DNA from: Hevea brasiliensis
Taxonomy: Eukaryota > Streptophyta > Magnoliopsida > Malpighiales > Euphorbiaceae
Assembly: GCF_030052815.1 (NCBI RefSeq)
Contig: NC_079510.1
Coordinates: forward strand, 34,673,823 to 34,737,822
Direction: 5' to 3'
Length of the DNA: 64,000 nt
This document shows positions 60,569-64,000 of the stretch, one piece after another. The notes beneath the pieces are model-generated. The model was not told where the DNA came from. It was given only the letters and a program-made list of their open reading frames with translations, and did no database searches. The translations under genes and the position numbers were made by a program. How positions within the stretch are numbered: the stretch's first letter is position 1; the number at the start of each line of letters is the position of its first letter.

Positions 60569-61960
60569 ACTTCCATTCTCACACAATAATCAACTTTAAC
60601 TTATATTATATATTAAAAATAAAAATAAAATCCTCTATGAATATGTAATAATAAATTTTCTATCCGTCACGTGGCACTCACGTGAGCCCATTCCCTCCTT
60701 GTCGACATCCAAGGACTTACATCAATTAAGATTTATTTAAAATATTTTATTTATATAAAAATTACAATTTATAATTTATTAAATATAATTTAATATATTT
60801 ATTTTACATAATTTTTTATATAAATATATTAATTTCCTCACGGCTCTAATTTTCTACTAAAATAAATATATTAATGAATTTTTGAAAAATATATTTTCAA
60901 AATAATTTTTTTTTCCTTAAAGTATATATTATTTTTGATTTGTCATTTATAATTTATTAATTTGTTATTTTATGCATTAATCTAAGTTATATGGAGGACG
61001 CGTAAAAACTCCAAAGGTCTAATTTATTATATTTTCTTAATAATAATTTTATTATAAATTTTACAGTAAAAAATATTAAATAAGTAGTTATATAAAATTA
61101 AAATACGTAAATCAATTATCCATAAATATCTATGTAAAACTAATTTAACGGTAAGAAAACACGTTCTCTTTCCTATCTCCGGACAAAAAAAATTGTTATG
61201 ATGATACCATTGGATTAGAAAACTTTTTAAAAAATTGGCTAATGGTCAGACTTGCTTAATTAATATTGAATAATCGAGTCATAGTCAAAGAAAGACCAGT
61301 TAATATCAAAACTATTTCCTTCAACCGAAAATTTTTATTTAAATTGAATTTATTATGAATTTAAGATATAAATATATGAACTTATATATTTAATAAGTAA
61401 ATTTCATAATATATTTTATATTTTAAATTCATAATAAATATAATTTAAATAAGAAAAATCATTTTTCAACGTATACATAATTTTATTAGGCTCCATTTCA
61501 AGGTCAAAGAAACTCTCCATACCACTATGGATTTACAGAAGTATTTACATATCACTCATTTATGAAAAATTTCAATAACAATTAATAAAATTTAAATTCA
61601 ATATAAGATGTAATTAAGAGCTGAATCTTTAACTGCTGGTTCAGTTAATCTTGTAAAATTACTTGCTGCAAAAAACAAAGCACATGGAATTCTAATTTTG
61701 GTCCAAGTAAACATTTTTATATAATTAAGGGAATCAAATTTTCGGAAATACTCTTTCACACCATTCTCACACTTGAAAATTATCCCACAATAATATGGGC
61801 ATCCACGTTTCCACAAAATTTTCAATTCTCTTTCTTTGCATGTCAGTTTCCTGCTTATTTCCTAACTCACACAGTCTTGGACCAGCCAAAGCCAAATTCT
61901 CTTCCACCATTTTCAGTCAAATTAATTAGCTTACCACCTTTTTTTTTTTTTTTCTCTCTC
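60569..61960. other. AT-rich intergenic region upstream of the peptide gene
   Basis: Includes CACGTGGCACTCACGTGAG (about 60668), a G-box-like palindromic pair, roughly 1.35 kb upstream of the peptide start codon. The minus-strand open frame 61825-61598 has no recognisable features and is not called. Confidence 0.5.
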
Positions 61961-61964
61961 TCTC

Positions 61965-61972
61965 TATAAATA
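61965..61972 (+). promoter_or_regulatory. TATA box of the PIP-like peptide gene
   Basis: TATAAATA follows a CTCTCTCT pyrimidine run and lies 61 bp before the ATG. It predicts a short leader of about 30 bases. Confidence 0.75.
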
Positions 61973-62025
61973 CCAAACCATGCAAAATCTGTAACTCCAC
62001 AACTACTTCATCTATCAATATTATA

Positions 62026-62268
62026 ATGGCTATACAGCTCAAACCATGTCATTTCCTGGTCCTAGTCCTCCTTTTGAGCTTGGTTATTACGGATTTTTGT
62101 ATCACAGAAGCTCGAACATTAGCTCCAGATCATCTCCACCATGGCTCAGTGAAGCCTAGTCCTGTTGGAAGAGAGATGGGTACTGAACTTGCCGAAGCAT
62201 TACTTGAAGGTGTTGATCTTTTTGGGATCAAGAAGGAAGGTCCAAGTGATGGAGGAGAAGGCCATTGA
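62026..62268 (+). CDS. PIP/PIPL-like secreted signalling peptide precursor
   Basis: The 80-residue protein has a signal peptide (about 1-29, HFLVLVLLLSLVITDFC, likely cut after TEA), a short variable middle, and the C-terminus EGPSDGGEGH (71-80). This fits the xGPSxxGxGH ending of PAMP-induced secreted peptides (PIP/PIPL), related to the CEP and IDA families, in which the last 10-14 residues are released as the active ligand for an LRR receptor kinase. The usual Ser before GPS is Glu, and two acidic residues replace the basic or neutral ones, so receptor choice may differ. Size, single exon, TATA box 61 bp upstream and poly-A signal AATAAA at 62441 fit a real small gene. A CEP is less likely, since its typical Pro pattern is missing. 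Confidence 0.8.
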   Translation: MAIQLKPCHFLVLVLLLSLVITDFCITEARTLAPDHLHHGSVKPSPVGREMGTELAEALLEGVDLFGIKKEGPSDGGEGH

Positions 62269-62538
62269 GTGATCTTTTGCCAAATTTTCAAGCTAATGGA
62301 TCATCATTTTTAATTAATTAGCTATTTAGGTTGAAAGTTTTAGTTAGTCTCTGAAAAATAATTGTTTGATTTGGCTCCCTGTATGAACTATATATAGCTA
62401 GCTGGTCAACTGAAAATTCAGAATTTCATCAAATGCCCCAAATAAATGTAATTCTGCCAGAGAAGCTTTTTTATTTTTGGTTCTGTTATATCATAAATTT
62501 TATAAGAAGTGTGCTAATGTATTAAGCCTGTTAATTTC

Positions 62539-63093
62539 TAGGGGTGAGCAGATTTCGATTTAAACCAAAAAGTGGAACCGAATCAATTAGGTTCAATCGG
62601 TTTGGTTTTAAAATTCAATCAGTTCATTTCGATTTTATATTATAAAAATTTCGGTATTTTTTTTTGTTCAGTTTTGAAGAGAAAAAAATCGGTAAAAACG
62701 AATCGAACCGAATAGTAATTTTATATATTCAAATCAAATCAAATCGAATCGAATCGATTTTTTAATTGATTTATTTTTATGAGAATTTATAAATTATATT
62801 TAATTATATATATATATATATATATATGTTATTTAATTTCATTGATTAATGGTTATTAGGTTCAAACCAAAGTCAAAATTAGACTAAATAACTTGAAAAT
62901 CAAGTCTAAATTAAAAAATTAATAAAAAATAAAAACCGATGAGTTTGAACCAAACCGAACCAAAATAAAGCGATTTGATTCGATTTCATTTTTCATCCAT
63001 TTTAATTCGATTTATAAAATATGTAATTCTGTTTTCATGATTTAATTTGGTTCTGTTAGGTTTGGTTCGGTTTAAACCGAATGCTCACCCCTA
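62539..63093. mobile_element. hAT-like MITE with perfect 8-bp TSD
   Basis: The ends TAGGGGTGAGCA (62539-62550) and TGCTCACCCCTA (63082-63093) are a perfect 12-bp inverted repeat. TTAATTTC at 62531-62538 and 63094-63101 is an exact 8-bp target duplication. The 555-bp interior has CGGTTTGGTT/AACCGAA-type subterminal repeats and no ORF. It lies 270 bp past the peptide stop codon, just beyond the poly-A signal. Confidence 0.93.
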
Positions 63094-63101
63094 TTAATTT
63101 C

Positions 63102-64000
63102 CTTGCATATCAAGAGATAAAGAATTTGACCATCGAGGAACTGGGTTTAAGCGGAGAGCTCACAGAGAGAGGAAGGAATGATTTGGGACATTGTGCTATT
63201 GCATAATAACAAGAGAAAGAGAGCCCTAATTTGCAGTTTTATTGAGAGAACACACAACAAGGAGTTTTATATGCAGTACAAAATTTTTATCCCAAAAACA
63301 GGATAGGTTCTGATATGATGTACATAAAATGCACCGAATCTAATTTCATCCCAAAAACTAATTTGCTCCCAAGTCCAGCAAATTAAGACCAAGTCAAACA
63401 GTTTATTCCAATTCATCTTTTTATATAGTTTAAAAATAAAATTGATCCCATTTCGAGTTTGGTTCACCTAATCAATCAACCAATCCGGTTCGAATTCAAT
63501 AACAATGCTTTCTACTGAATTTTTTTTTTATGTGCATAGCTTTCAAATTGATTTTTTTTTCTTTCTTTAAGATTCAGTTGTTTACTGTATAAATATCATT
63601 TAATTGTTATATTTAAACACCTTGCTTGAATTGATATTCAATTTTAAATAAAAATTTTAATTAATTGCATGTTGCTAAAATTTTAGACATAATTATAGAT
63701 GGAAAGCCATTTTTATAATTAAAAAATTATTGAAATTTCCTGGTAAAAAAGGTATAGTAATTGTGAGAGCATGTTAGGAAAAAAAGAGGAAATTCATAGA
63801 TAGAGCAAAGAGGTTCAGTAAGAGTGGGAATGTTGAGACTAAAAGTTGTTTTCCATCTTTTGTGTATTGGATAAATTTCAAAAGTTATCCATAAATTTTA
63901 GAGTTTGTAATGTTATTAATATAAAATTCTCTAAATTTTGAAATTTTTCATAGTAAACTTCTTTTAACCCTCCATAGCTAATTTGTAAATAACATGTTGT
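63102..64000. other. Right-hand window edge, no gene seen
   Basis: AT-rich DNA. The minus-strand frame at 63467-63267 shows no features and I do not call it. Confidence 0.5.

Noticed and set aside
61598..61825. Minus-strand open frame of 75 codons upstream of the peptide gene
   Set aside because: No signal peptide, domain or conserved motif was recognised, and it overlaps the likely promoter region.

Overview
The window reads as nuclear DNA of a core eudicot plant. It has long AT-rich intergenic stretches, intron-containing genes with GT-AG junctions, plant-specific families (ATL RING-H2 ligase, LRR-III receptor-like pseudokinase, PIP-type secreted peptide) and nested plant LTR retrotransposons of the Ogre/Tat, Athila and Tekay (Del) types. 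A woody Malpighiales genome such as Hevea or Manihot would fit the repeat style, but that is only an impression. No prokaryotic, CRISPR or organellar content was seen.

Layout. 1-14464: 3' part of a large Ogre/Tat Ty3-gypsy element on the + strand (gag, protease plus G-patch, a probable intron, RT, two RNase H regions, integrase, a repeat-rich 3' UTR, PPT, and an LTR of about 5.8 kb carrying an antisense gene with its own TATA box). 14470-18007: a Tekay-like solo LTR with target-site duplication (TSD) CACAC. 18013-18265 and 30232 to about 32000: two parts of an Athila-like remnant (gag, PBS and LTR, minus strand) split by a complete but inactivated 11.96-kb Tekay element (18266-30226, TSD ATCCA). 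About 32200-39600: a gene island with a UBC4/5/6-type ubiquitin E2 (six coding exons), a possible SINE, and an LRR receptor-like pseudokinase (two exons). 39600-50730: AT-rich DNA with three fold-back elements, a hAT-like element, long (TA)n tracts and one ATL-type RING-H2 gene. 50751-54281: a second solo LTR of the Tekay family. 54722-60560: a hAT-like element split by a non-coding LTR element (54918-59499, TSD ATTTT). 62026-62268: a small PIP/PIPL-like secreted peptide gene, followed by a hAT-like MITE with a perfect 8-bp TSD.

The host genes do not form an operon or an obvious pathway. Each is a separate transcription unit: ubiquitin conjugation (E2), ubiquitin ligation (RING-H2), membrane signalling (pseudokinase receptor) and peptide signalling (PIPL). 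Most of the rest is transposon-derived.

No clearly new biological system was found. The strongest candidates for a second look are the antisense gene with its own promoter inside a 5.8-kb LTR, the Ogre-type intron that restores the pol frame, the retrotransposon 3' UTR as a satellite nursery, the long fold-back elements, and the divergent acidic PIP-type peptide.
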